This document shows positions 47,791 to 56,342 of a stretch of DNA of 64,000 nt, piece by piece. The stretch comes from Rhizobium gallicum bv. gallicum R602sp (GTDB lineage: Bacteria > Pseudomonadota > Alphaproteobacteria > Rhizobiales > Rhizobiaceae): the NCBI RefSeq assembly GCF_000816845.1, contig NZ_CP006880.1:2046001-2110000 (forward strand), written 5' to 3'. The first letter of the stretch is position 1. Every line of letters starts with the position of its first letter. The notes under the pieces were generated by a model that worked only from the letters and a program-made list of their open reading frames with translations, was not told the DNA's origin and made no database searches. The position numbers and the translations under genes were made by a program.

Positions 47791-48731
47791 TGCAACTGTT
47801 CGACATCCTCGCTTCCGCCGGGCTCTGGGCGGCAATCCTGCGGATCGCCACGCCGCTGATTTTTGGCACGCTCGGCGCACTCGTCTGTGAACGGGCTGGC
47901 GTGCTCAATCTCGGCATCGAAGGCATCATGACCATCGGCGCGATGATCGGCTGGCTTTCCGTCTATCACGGCGCCGATCTCTGGACCGGCCTGCTGATTG
48001 CTGCGATGGTCGGCGGGGTCTTTGGCCTGCTGCATGCGGGCCTGACCGTATCGCTGGGCCTCTCCCAGCATGTCTCCGGCCTTGGCGTCACGCTGTTTGC
48101 CTCCAGCTTCAGCTACTATGTCTTCCGGCTGATCGTGCCGCTTGCCAGCACCCCACCCACCATCGTGCCGTTCCAGCCGATCGCCATTCCTGGCCTCTCG
48201 ACGCTGCCCTTCGTCGGGCCGGCTCTGTTCACGCAGACGGCGCCAACCTATCTGGCGATTGCCATTGCCCTGCTGATGGCCTACATCATCTTCCGCACAC
48301 CCGTTGGGCTTGCGATCCGCATGGCCGGCGAAAATCCGCACGCGGCGGAAGCACAGGGTGTCAATCCGATGAAGGTGCGCTACGGCGCAGTGGTTGCTGG
48401 AAGCGCGCTGATGGGAATGGGCGGCGCCTTCCTGACATTGTCGGCGTTCAACAGCTTCTTCCCCACCATGGTGCAGGGGCGCGGCTGGATCTGCATCGCG
48501 CTCGTTGTCTTCGCCTCCTGGCGGCCGGGCCGCGCGCTGTTCGGTGCCCTGCTCTTCGCCTTTTTCGATGCCTTCCAGCTTCGGCTGCAAACCGCGCTGA
48601 GCGGGCTCGTGCCCTATCAGCTTTTTCTGATGACCCCCTATATTCTTTCCATCGCCGCGCTTGCCGTCATGGCCCGCCGTGCCCGCGTCCCGCAGGCGCT
48701 GATGCAACCCTATCGTCGCGGCGAACGTTGA
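47787..48731 (+). CDS. ABC transporter permease (BMP/YufQ type)
   Basis: Second permease, 314 residues, with the family motif CERAGVLNLGIEGIMTIGAM near residue 35 and GENPHAAEAQGVNPMKVRYG near 185. It overlaps the preceding permease by 4 bp. Together the two form the translocation path of the importer. Confidence 0.93.
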   Translation: MMQLFDILASAGLWAAILRIATPLIFGTLGALVCERAGVLNLGIEGIMTIGAMIGWLSVYHGADLWTGLLIAAMVGGVFGLLHAGLTVSLGLSQHVSGLGVTLFASSFSYYVFRLIVPLASTPPTIVPFQPIAIPGLSTLPFVGPALFTQTAPTYLAIAIALLMAYIIFRTPVGLAIRMAGENPHAAEAQGVNPMKVRYGAVVAGSALMGMGGAFLTLSAFNSFFPTMVQGRGWICIALVVFASWRPGRALFGALLFAFFDAFQLRLQTALSGLVPYQLFLMTPYILSIAALAVMARRARVPQALMQPYRRGER

Positions 48732-48757
48732 AACCACTCGCATCCAATGAGGCTCCG

Positions 48758-50047
48758 ATGTTCGATCTGATCGTCAGAAATGCAAATCTCACCGATGGCC
48801 GAACCAGCATCGACATCGGCATCCAGGGCGGCAGGATCATCGCTGTCGAGCGCGGTCTCCAAGCGCAAGCGGGGGAAGAAATCGACGCAACCGGCCGGCT
48901 GGTCAGTCCTCCTTTCGTCGATCCGCATTTCCACATGGACGCCACCCTGTCGCTCGGACTGCCGCGCATGAACGTATCCGGCACCCTGCTCGAGGGCATC
49001 GCGCTCTGGGGAGAGCTGCGCCCGATCGTCACGAAGGAGGAACTGGTCGATCGTGCGCTGCGCTATTGCGATCTGGCGGTGACGCAGGGGCTCCTCTTCA
49101 TCCGCAGTCATGTCGATACCAGCGATCCCAGACTGGTGACCGTGGAGGCGATGATCGAGGTTCGCGAAAAGGTCGCGCCCTATATCGATCTGCAGCTGGT
49201 CGCCTTCCCCCAGGACGGTTATTACCGCTCGCCGGGCGCGATCGACGCGCTCAACCGCGCCCTCGATATGGGAGTTGATGTCGTCGGCGGCATTCCCCAC
49301 TTCGAACGGACGATGGGCGAAGGCACGGCTTCGGTCGAGGCGCTCTGCCGCATCGCCGCCGATCGCGGCCTGCCGGTCGACATGCATTGCGACGAAACCG
49401 ACGATCCGCTCTCGCGCCATATCGAGACGCTGGCCGCGCAAACCATCCGCTTTGGCCTGCAGGGACGCGTCGCCGGCTCGCACCTGACCTCGATGCACTC
49501 GATGGACAACTACTACGTCTCCAAGCTGATCCCGCTGATGGCGGAGGCGCGGATCAACGTGATCCCCAACCCCTTGATTAACATCATGCTGCAAGGCCGG
49601 CACGACACCTATCCGAAGCGCCGCGGCATGACCCGCGTGCGCGAATTGATGGATGCCGGCCTCAATGTCTCCTTCGGGCATGATTGCGTCATGGATCCCT
49701 GGTACTCGATGGGATCGGGCGACATGCTGGAGGTCGGCCACATGGCGATCCACGTCGCGCAGATGGCGGGCGTCGAGGACAAGAAGAAGATCTTCCATGC
49801 GCTGACCGTCAACTCGGCAAAGACGATGGACCTCGAAGGCTATGGCGTGGAAATCGGCTGCAACGCGGACCTCGTCATCCTCCAGGCGCAGGATACGCTG
49901 GAAGCACTGCGGCTTAAGCCGAACCGGCTCGCGGTCATCCGGCGCGGCAAGGTCATCGCCCGTTCGGCACCGCGCATCGGCGCGCTTTTCCTCGATGGAC
50001 GCCCCGCAAAGGTCGATAGCGGCATGGGTTACGCACCTCGCCATTGA
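48758..50047 (+). CDS. Amidohydrolase, cytosine-deaminase-like
   Basis: TIM-barrel metal hydrolase of 429 residues. Metal ligands are visible in FVDPHFHMDATLSLG near residue 65, MHCDETDDP near 210, the His of GSHLTSMHSMD near 245 and the Asp in SFGHDCVMDPW near 310, matching CodA-type deaminases. ATG 48758 is preferred over a TTG at 48728 that overlaps the permease stop. With a BMP importer and an amidase it suggests uptake and degradation of a nucleobase or cyclic ureide. Confidence 0.92.
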   Translation: MFDLIVRNANLTDGRTSIDIGIQGGRIIAVERGLQAQAGEEIDATGRLVSPPFVDPHFHMDATLSLGLPRMNVSGTLLEGIALWGELRPIVTKEELVDRALRYCDLAVTQGLLFIRSHVDTSDPRLVTVEAMIEVREKVAPYIDLQLVAFPQDGYYRSPGAIDALNRALDMGVDVVGGIPHFERTMGEGTASVEALCRIAADRGLPVDMHCDETDDPLSRHIETLAAQTIRFGLQGRVAGSHLTSMHSMDNYYVSKLIPLMAEARINVIPNPLINIMLQGRHDTYPKRRGMTRVRELMDAGLNVSFGHDCVMDPWYSMGSGDMLEVGHMAIHVAQMAGVEDKKKIFHALTVNSAKTMDLEGYGVEIGCNADLVILQAQDTLEALRLKPNRLAVIRRGKVIARSAPRIGALFLDGRPAKVDSGMGYAPRH

Positions 50048-50181
50048 GATGCGGGCCGGCACAATTCAGCCGCCGCGCTTGTTGCTCCAGAGCCGGGAAA
50101 AGGGATCCGTCTGCTGGGCGTGTCGCCGTCTTCCCTGGAGCGTCGAGCGCCCACAGTGGAACCGCAGCTGCGGCTGGCCTT

Positions 50182-50679
50182 TTAGACGGCCAGCATTGCC
50201 TGAACGGGAGAGGATGAATAGCGTCTAACTCGGAATGTCGATGCCGGCAGCGGGCGCAGGATTTCGTCCTCGAGCACCAGTCCGTCGAGCCACGCGATGC
50301 GTCGCTCGCGGGTGAGAACCGCCATTTGTCGGTCGTGGAACGGCGCGATATCGGCATTCGCCTCAATCGTCAGTAAGGCATAGGCCTCCGGCCAATCCGC
50401 CGTCGCGGGGCGCCAGATCCCCGCGAAATAAAACCAATCACCGTTGGCGAGCGAGAAACCGAAACTCTTGTGGCGAAACTCCGAGGCCCGCACCAGGCAG
50501 CGGTGGGTTGAAAAGATCCTTCCCTCCGCTCGAACAACGCTCACAGCACGCGGACCGCCATCGCGGGGGCGCAGTCCCCATGGAAGTTCCACCATCTCCG
50601 TCTCGCCGTCATGGCGCCTTATGATGACGCGGCGCTCGTCGAGCGGGGCGTCAGACTGGAAAACCTTCGGGCTCATCAT
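50182..50679 (-). CDS. SRAP-family protein lacking catalytic residues
   Basis: Homologue of SRAP (DUF159/YedK/HMCES) of about 165 residues. The fold is recognisable (ELPWGLRPRDGG, STHRCLVRASEF, FYFAGIWRP, IAPFHDRQM), but the N-terminal about 35 residues with the catalytic Cys2 are missing, the Asn of the VYN motif is replaced and the Glu of GFYE is lost; only the HDR histidine remains. It cannot crosslink abasic DNA by the known mechanism. It is divergent from an intact SRAP gene with a shared SOS box. The start is uncertain: ATGs at 50679 and 50676 lie close to the box. Confidence 0.7.
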   Translation of the reverse strand: MMSPKVFQSDAPLDERRVIIRRHDGETEMVELPWGLRPRDGGPRAVSVVRAEGRIFSTHRCLVRASEFRHKSFGFSLANGDWFYFAGIWRPATADWPEAYALLTIEANADIAPFHDRQMAVLTRERRIAWLDGLVLEDEILRPLPASTFRVRRYSSSPVQAMLAV

Positions 50680-50684
50680 AAATA

Positions 50685-50699
50685 GAACATAGCAGGAAC
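50685..50699. promoter_or_regulatory. LexA SOS box
   Basis: GAAC-ATAGCAG-GAAC exactly matches the alphaproteobacterial LexA operator GAAC-N7-GAAC. It lies between the divergent SRAP genes, 38 bp before the intact one, so both are probably DNA-damage induced. Confidence 0.75.
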
Positions 50700-50736
50700 A
50701 ACATTTCAAGACAACGAGAACCTAAACGGAGGATGC

Positions 50737-51327
50737 ATGTGCAACGATTATCGGCTGATGGTGGATGTCGCCTCGATCTTCGAGGACTTCGCCGACCTCA
50801 AGATCAAGATCCGTTTCGGTGAGGGCGCGCCCAACCTTGAAGCGCGCGAGGACATCAAGATTACCGACGTCGGCCCCATCGTGAGAGCCATTAACGGCGC
50901 GCGCGATGAGGCGGAGCTCGTGCAGCGGCGCTGGAGCTGGCCGGGTCCGAACAAGCGGCCGGTCTATAATTTCCGCTCGGAGGGCCGGGAGTTCAATTCC
51001 AACCGTTGCCTGATCATCGCCGATGGCTTTTACGAGTTCACCGAGCCCAAGGATCCGAAGAAGACGCGCAAGGACAAATGGCTCTTCACCAAGAAGGATG
51101 AGTCGATCTTCTGCATTGCCGGCATCTGGCGTGAGACGCCTGAGGTGGGGCAAGCCTTCACCATGCTGACGATGGAGCCGGGTTCGGACATCGCCCCTTA
51201 CCACGACCGGCAGATCGTCATCCTCGAGCGCAACGCCTGGGTGGAATGGCTGGATCCCGCCATTTCTGCGAAGTCGCTGATCAAGCCTCTGCCGGCAGGA
51301 ACATTGGCAGTCGAGCAAGTAGGCTGA
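50737..51327 (+). CDS. SRAP (SOS response-associated peptidase) family protein
   Basis: YedK/HMCES-type protein of 196 residues that shields abasic sites in single-stranded DNA by a thiazolidine crosslink through Cys2. All key residues are present: Cys2 in MCNDYRLM, Asn in VYNFRSEGREF near residue 75, Glu in ADGFYEF near 100 and His in APYHDRQIV near 150. The ATG at 50737, not the one 4 nt upstream, puts Cys in position 2, and CGGAGG precedes it. An SOS box upstream fits damage control. Confidence 0.93.
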   Translation: MCNDYRLMVDVASIFEDFADLKIKIRFGEGAPNLEAREDIKITDVGPIVRAINGARDEAELVQRRWSWPGPNKRPVYNFRSEGREFNSNRCLIIADGFYEFTEPKDPKKTRKDKWLFTKKDESIFCIAGIWRETPEVGQAFTMLTMEPGSDIAPYHDRQIVILERNAWVEWLDPAISAKSLIKPLPAGTLAVEQVG

Positions 51328-51611
51328 GAACCTCGCACAAGCGAGCCGCCGCCAGGGAATGAAGCTCACTGTTGTCCAACAGCAGTCGCGCGACGGTTTC
51401 CGATCAGTGGCTACTCTCGAACCCTGACCGGTCGGATGGGTTTTCCCCTGGACTTCGGCATTTGCGCGATCTACACTCGAGGCTTCTGTGATCCTGAAAT
51501 TGTATCAGGTCTCAGGTCCTTCTCATCGCCCACCGCAATGATTTGCGGTTCGGACCCGCGCCTCAGCCCTCAATCCAACGCAATTTCACCGTGCAAGCGG
51601 GAGGAGTTTTC

Positions 51612-52022
51612 ATGCCCAATGCCCAATGCGCCTGCGGCGCTCTTAGACTGATGCTTAGCGGTTCGCCACAATTGACTGCGCTGTGTCACTGTTTGGCTTG
51701 CCAGCGACGAACTGGTGCGCCGTTCAGTGCTAATGCGTTCTACTCGATTGACTGTGTCGAAGTATCTGGAACGTCTACAGAGTTTATTCGTACCGGCGAG
51801 AGCGGTGGCAAGGTCCGAATGCACTTTTGCCCAACTTGCGGCTCGACCGTCTATTGGAAGGCCGATGTTTCGCCGCCCTGGATCGGGGTTGCGGTAGGGT
51901 CATTTGCCGACCCGGTCTTCGCGCCACCTGCCATATCAGTATTCGAACAATCTAAACATACGTGGGTGCAGCTTGACAAAACGGTTAAGCACTTCCAAGC
52001 CCTACCAATCGGCCAATATTAG
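51612..52022 (+). CDS. GFA family zinc-binding protein
   Basis: Glutathione-dependent formaldehyde-activating-enzyme-like protein of 136 residues. Zinc cysteines are visible in MPNAQCACGALR, LCHCLACQRRTG and HFCPTCGSTVYW. Family members bind glutathione or S-hydroxymethylglutathione, but most are uncharacterised. GGGAGGAG lies 5-6 nt before the ATG. It stands alone. Confidence 0.9.
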   Translation: MPNAQCACGALRLMLSGSPQLTALCHCLACQRRTGAPFSANAFYSIDCVEVSGTSTEFIRTGESGGKVRMHFCPTCGSTVYWKADVSPPWIGVAVGSFADPVFAPPAISVFEQSKHTWVQLDKTVKHFQALPIGQY

Positions 52023-52186
52023 CTGGATCGACGCGGCGAGGTAAGTAGTAGTAGTAGTGGGCGCACCGAACTTCGCTTTCGATCCTCTTGAGACGATCGT
52101 GGATGGCCGATCCGACCGTCGCCGTCGGGAGTCGACTGGCCATTCCTCGCCTTGAACGGAATCGAACCTGAAGCGATGTAGCACGT

Positions 52187-52479
52187 CTACTCGTGGCCGA
52201 GCTCGATGGGCCACATCTGGGCGCCGTGTAAAACACGCAAAATACGAATCTTATCCGCTAAAACCACGTAGGCTGCGATGTAGGGCGTGCGCGGGATAAC
52301 AAGTTCGCGAGTTCCAGCAATCCGGCCAGGACGGCCGCTTTCGGGAAAGTCAACAAGTCGACGGGCAGCGCGGACGATTTCCTCGTCCACGTGGACCGCC
52401 GCCCTGGGGCTCTCCTTCTCAATGTAGCTGAAGATTGTGTCGCGTCGTCAAGCGCGTATTGCGCCCAGACGAGCCTCAT
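52187..52479 (-). pseudogene. parE: ParE/RelE-type toxin with one-base frameshift
   Basis: The ATG at 52479 starts MRLVWAQYALDDATQ, then the frame is lost. After restoring one base near 52440 the ParE homology continues: DTIFSYIEKESPRAAVHVDE, then AARRLVDFPESGRPGRIAGT and RILRVLHGAQMWP, ending at 52187. The expected length is 97 residues. The start overlaps the antitoxin stop by 4 bp, as in intact modules. The toxin is probably inactive unless the shift is a sequencing error. Confidence 0.8.
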
Positions 52480-52784
52480 CGATCACCCGCCACGGCCCTG
52501 CGCAAAGCCGCCGCATGGCGTTCGCGAAAGCGCGCATCGGCGTCGGCATCGTCGACGTCGGGTCGCGTGTCCTCGAGCGCCTGCAAGACCTTCGCACGGA
52601 ACCAGGCGTCGTGGGCCTCGCTGTGGCTAACCAGTTCCAGCGGCAGGGCGCCTTCATTCGCTGTCCGGGTTAACAGGATACGGACAGCATCCGAGACCGT
52701 TAGACCCATATTTTCCAGAACGGCCGTGGCGCGCTCCTTGACGTCGGCACCAATCCGAGTCTGGACAAGTGCATTTGATGCCAT
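52476..52784 (-). CDS. RelB/DinJ-type antitoxin
   Basis: Antitoxin of 102 residues. The N-terminal ribbon-helix-helix (ALVQTRIGADVKERATAVL, then LTVSDAVRILLTRTANEG) binds DNA and the C-terminal helix should neutralise the toxin. The ATG at 52784 follows AAGGAGG. It is intact although its toxin is frameshifted. Confidence 0.88.
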   Translation of the reverse strand: MASNALVQTRIGADVKERATAVLENMGLTVSDAVRILLTRTANEGALPLELVSHSEAHDAWFRAKVLQALEDTRPDVDDADADARFRERHAAALRRAVAGDR

Positions 52785-53037
52785 GTTCGAGCCTCCTTCG
52801 CCAGTGGTGAATGTAATGCACCTGCATGACAAATTCTAGAGCAGCGCCTCGAATTCTGTCGCATTCTTTCCGAATTGACTTCGCATTCGGCCCTCTGACG
52901 GCACGGTTCCACAGAAGATATTATGCGATCCGACAAGCCCAAAACACGAACATCGCCGCGCGATTCAGGCTGGTTTCATCCTGATCGACGCCGGACCATG
53001 TACCTGACCGGCGGCTTCCCAGTTGCGATTGACAACT

Positions 53038-53338
53038 CATGCCGGGAATGAGAGGCGAAAGCGGATCCCCTCCTCCGGGCATGAAACATCCGCCACGCCC
53101 GCATGCAGGCGCATGATGGCATCGACGATCGCCAATCCCAATCCGTGCGAGGAAGAGCTGCCGCTGCGGGCCGCGTCCGCCTGGTAAAAGCGGTCGAACA
53201 ACCGGCCCAACTCTGTGAAAGCCCCGCCCCCTCGTTGCCGGCCTCGATGATCATTTTATCGCCAGCACTGCTGACCGCAGCCGGACCGTTGTAGCTTTCC
53301 CGACCATAGCGAATGGCATTAACGACCAGATTGCCCAC
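53038..53338 (-). pseudogene. Sensor histidine kinase remnant (ATPase domain)
   Basis: The fragment begins NLVVNAIRYGRES (N-box), then changes frame near 53217 to FTELGRLFDRFYQADAARSG, SSSSHGLGLAIVDAIMRLHA (G2 box) and RFRLSFPA before a stop. It corresponds to the last about 100 residues of a CusS/heavy-metal-type kinase. Sensor, HAMP and H-box parts and the response regulator are absent. Confidence 0.75.
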
Positions 53339-53531
53339 GGCCCGACGCCTTTGGCCCGTTCCTCGCGTTCTTGGCTGTCTTGTTCATGACGAGATACGCC
53401 ACCTTCCCATTGGGATGCGATGCGCCGCCCGACATAAAGAACGCGCCTCGCGACACCCGGGTCGCCTGCGGGAATTTGGGCCATTTGCATTTCCTTGGCG
53501 GTTCCACTCGGCGCTATTGCGCGTGCGAGGG
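53339..53531. other. Junction region, gene content unclear
   Basis: A minus-strand frame with GAFFMSGGASHPNGKVAYLV looks partly coding, but has no family and merges into the kinase remnant. It may be a fragment or chance. Confidence 0.3.
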
Positions 53532-53753
53532 ATGGCCAGGCAGCGTCTGGTCGATGAGTCGATGTCGGCGTGGCGAGCCATCCGGGATACGATGAATGAC
53601 CCCGCAAACCTGGCGGAAGCGAGCCGCTGGGCGGATGAAGCCAAGATCGCGCTCGGCGAGCGCGGTCCTGCCTGGTGGACTGACGGGCAAGCTGATCTCA
53701 ACCGGCATCTCGTCACGAATATGCCCTGTGCCGCTTGGTTTGGACGGCTGTAA
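53532..53753 (+). CDS. Hypothetical protein, 73 aa
   Basis: Small protein with a helical, conserved-looking sequence (SAWRAIRDTMNDPANLAEAS, then EAKIALGERGPAWWTDGQAD, ending AAWFGRL). Its composition is strongly protein-like, but no function is known to me. A GTG three codons upstream is an alternative start. Confidence 0.6.
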   Translation: MARQRLVDESMSAWRAIRDTMNDPANLAEASRWADEAKIALGERGPAWWTDGQADLNRHLVTNMPCAAWFGRL

Positions 53754-53776
53754 ACATAGTGGAGCTTCGGGTTACG

Positions 53777-54550
53777 TCAGATCCGGGCACCACCTGTTGC
53801 ATCAATCATCTGGCCGGTTGTCCAGCGCGCATCGTTCGATGCAAGGAAAGCGATGACGTCGGCGACGTCCTCCGCCCGGCCGACACGGGAGAAGACCGAG
53901 AGCGCTTCGGCGCCTGCGCGCGCGTCCGGTGATGCCAGCCACTCGGCATTCATATCCGTCTCCGTCACACCCGGCAGCACGGCATTGACCGTAATCCCGC
54001 GAGCCGCAAATTCAGGTGCCAGCGCGAGTGTCAACGTCTCTAGCGCTCCCTTGGAGGCTGCATAGGCCGGATGCGTCGGTGCCGCGATCCGCGTAAACCC
54101 GGTCGAGACATTGATGATGCGGCCATTGTCGTGAATGTGGTCGGCGACTGCCTGGATCAGGAAGAACGGCGCCTTGTAATTGATCGTCATCACCTCGTCG
54201 AACGCGGCTTCGCTCGTCTGCTTCAATGGCAACGCGGGCGCGATGCCGGCATTGTTTACCAGAATGTCTAGAGCCGAGGAGCCCCTCTCGATGCGCGCAG
54301 CTTCGCTGAACTGCGCCCAGAGGCTGTCAGCCGCGTCCTTGCCGTGTCTGAGATCGGCTTTTACGGCAACGGCCTTGACGCCGAGCGTCTCAATGTCGCG
54401 TACGGTGGCATTAGCCGCATCCGCATTGGCGGTGTAGTGCACGCCAATCAGAGCGGCACCCTCCTTCGCGAACGCAAGGGCGGCGGCCCGGCCGATACCA
54501 CGCGAGCTTCCAGTAATGAGGGCTATCTTGTCTGCGAGTCTTTGGGACAT
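53777..54550 (-). CDS. Short-chain dehydrogenase/reductase
   Basis: Classical SDR of 257 residues with TGSSRGIGRAAA at residues 13-24, NNAGIAPA near 95, and the catalytic Tyr-x3-Lys in YAASKGALETL near 165; the C-terminus is DDARWTTGQMIDATGG. Divergent from a TetR regulator with paired operators between, it is the likely target of that regulator. The substrate is unknown. Confidence 0.92.
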   Translation of the reverse strand: MSQRLADKIALITGSSRGIGRAAALAFAKEGAALIGVHYTANADAANATVRDIETLGVKAVAVKADLRHGKDAADSLWAQFSEAARIERGSSALDILVNNAGIAPALPLKQTSEAAFDEVMTINYKAPFFLIQAVADHIHDNGRIINVSTGFTRIAAPTHPAYAASKGALETLTLALAPEFAARGITVNAVLPGVTETDMNAEWLASPDARAGAEALSVFSRVGRAEDVADVIAFLASNDARWTTGQMIDATGGARI

Positions 54551-54573
54551 AGATCACTCCGTTGCGAAATTAA

Positions 54574-54634
54574 ATAGTGATCGGTATAATAAGAGGCGAA
54601 ATAGGCCTGTCAATCATTTAATAGGGATCACTAT
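54574..54634. promoter_or_regulatory. Paired operators between SDR and TetR genes
   Basis: Two related 14-bp sites in opposite orientation: ATAGTGATCGGTAT (54574-54587) and ATAGGGATCACTAT (54621-54634). Each is an imperfect palindrome centred on GATC, and the outer arms ATAGTGATC/GATCACTAT form a perfect 9-bp inverted repeat. They lie in the divergent promoter region, and the second ends 3 bp before the TetR start, consistent with autorepression. Confidence 0.7.
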
Positions 54635-54637
54635 ATA

Positions 54638-55345
54638 ATGGGTGAGCCAATCCGCAAACGAGGCAGACCGCGCGTGCTCGATCGCGACGTGGGGCTCGAC
54701 ATCGCGGCACGCCTATTCTGGGAACGCGGCTACGAGGGAACCTCGATCGCCGACCTCACGAAGGCCATGGGGATCAATCCGCCGACGCTATATTCGACCT
54801 TCGGCTCAAAGGAAGAATTGTACCGTCAGGCGCTCGACTTCAGCATTGCCCGTGAAAACAGCCGCCGGTCGGAAATCCTGCATTCCCATCTTCCGGCTTA
54901 CGACGCCCTGAGCCTCTACCTCTACGATATTGCTGACGGCGACACCCAGCCGGATAAGCCGCGAGGTTGCATGGTCTCGACGGCCGTCCTGCAGCATGCG
55001 GAAGAAAATGCATCTGTCGCGCGGATGACCGCAGCCTTGCGCGAGGCGTCGATTCAGACCCTCAAAGCCCGCTTCGACCGTGCCGTCGAGGAAGGCGAAT
55101 TGCCGACGCAAACCGACACCGATACGCTCGCGCGGTTCTATGGTGCGATTATCCAGGGCATGTCCGCCCAGGCCTGCGACGGCGCCTGCAATGCGCGGCT
55201 GAAGCGGCTGATCGACATCGCACTCACGGCCTGGCCCGGGAAGCGTAGGACCCAACTGGGAGTTCGGATTGAAGACACGTCAACCACTCATACTGACCGC
55301 AAGGCCCGCAGAACTCCATCGGTGGTTCGGCCACGGGTGCCTTGA
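54638..55345 (+). CDS. TetR/AcrR family transcriptional regulator
   Basis: Repressor of 235 residues. The N-terminal helix-turn-helix is LFWERGYEGTSIADLTKAMG, then NPPTLYSTFGSKEELY, at about residues 20-65, and a ligand-binding helical domain follows. The last about 30 residues are unusually basic and may be read-through after a lost stop. It probably controls the adjacent SDR gene and itself through the paired operators. Confidence 0.92.
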   Translation: MGEPIRKRGRPRVLDRDVGLDIAARLFWERGYEGTSIADLTKAMGINPPTLYSTFGSKEELYRQALDFSIARENSRRSEILHSHLPAYDALSLYLYDIADGDTQPDKPRGCMVSTAVLQHAEENASVARMTAALREASIQTLKARFDRAVEEGELPTQTDTDTLARFYGAIIQGMSAQACDGACNARLKRLIDIALTAWPGKRRTQLGVRIEDTSTTHTDRKARRTPSVVRPRVP

Positions 55346-55670
55346 GGGATGCACTGGCATAGTAATTGTATGTGAGCGTTTTGCTCTTGAAAGCCTCGAA
55401 CCTATCGCGACCGGTCCAACAGATTAGATATCTGATTTAGAGATGAAATTCTGGCGGCTCCGGTCAGACGGCCAAATCCACTAACTCAATCGCATTTCGT
55501 AAACTTTCAGTTATTGCAGTTAACGGCTACGGGTACGGGCGAACCTGCACCCCGCCACCGCGCAACATCAGCCAGTGAAAAACCCAATGGATAGACCATG
55601 GGGCAATGCATGTGTCAGCCGGCGTGAGCAGTCCGTGTGGGAAATTTGCTTTCGTTATTGAAGAGGTCCA
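55346..55670. other. Intergenic, nothing recognised
   Basis: About 325 bp after the TetR gene; AT content is a little higher than around it. No gene, repeat or RNA recognised. Confidence 0.4.
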
Positions 55671-56227
55671 GTGCCCAATTTATTCGACCAATTCACGCTG
55701 AAAGGCGTGACGCTCCGAAACCGAATCGCGGTTTCGCCGATGTGCCAGTATCCGCGATCGATGGCGTCCCCAACGAATGGCACAGCGTCCATCTCACAAG
55801 CCTGGCGCGTGGTGGCGCCGGCCAGTTAACGTCGAAGCCACAGCTGTCTCCCGAGGGCCGGATCACACCCGGTTGCACGGGCCTTTGGAGTGACGCCCAG
55901 GCTCAGGCTTTCGCGCCAATTGTTGCTGGCATTGAAAAAGCGGACGCGGTCGCAGGTATCCAGATCGGCCACGCCGGCCACAAGGCCAGTGCAAAACCGG
56001 CCTTGGGAAGGGGACAATCATATCGCCGAGGACGATCCGCGCGGTTGGGAGACCATCGCACCCTCTGCCATTGCATTCGGCGGCGGTCTGTGGAAGGTGC
56101 CACGGGAAATCAGCCCGATAGCTTCGATCGGTCGTGGGGCACTGCAGTTGTAGGAGTCATGGATAAGATCAAAGCACTTGGCGTGCATCGCCACTCCGTA
56201 ATTTCGTCAACGACCGCCTTTGCTTGA
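55671..56227 (+). pseudogene. Old-yellow-enzyme family NADH:flavin oxidoreductase remnant
   Basis: A GTG at 55671 (AAGAGG upstream) begins VPNLFDQFTLKGVTLRNRIA, then VSPMCQY, the OYE N-terminus. A shift follows, and homology continues in other frames: EWHSVHLTSLARGGAG, then SPEGRITPGCTGLWSDAQAQ, then GIQIGHAGHKAS and DDPRGWETIAPSAIAFGG. The remaining two thirds of the barrel are missing. Confidence 0.78.
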
Positions 56228-56342
56228 ATCCTAATATCGGGAGCCGCAGTGGTCTTTCAGAACTGCCCGGCACTTTATGCACCCACGGCACGAAGAGTCG
56301 CCCGCGCCGACGCGCGGAACACGGGTGCCGCATCGTACGATA

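Noticed and set aside
47706..48743. 345-codon minus-strand open frame
   Set aside because: Opposite a membrane permease; very rich in Gln, Arg and His, typical of antisense to hydrophobic codons.
48710..50062. 450-codon minus-strand open frame
   Set aside because: Opposite the cytosine-deaminase-like gene, whose metal ligands are clear.
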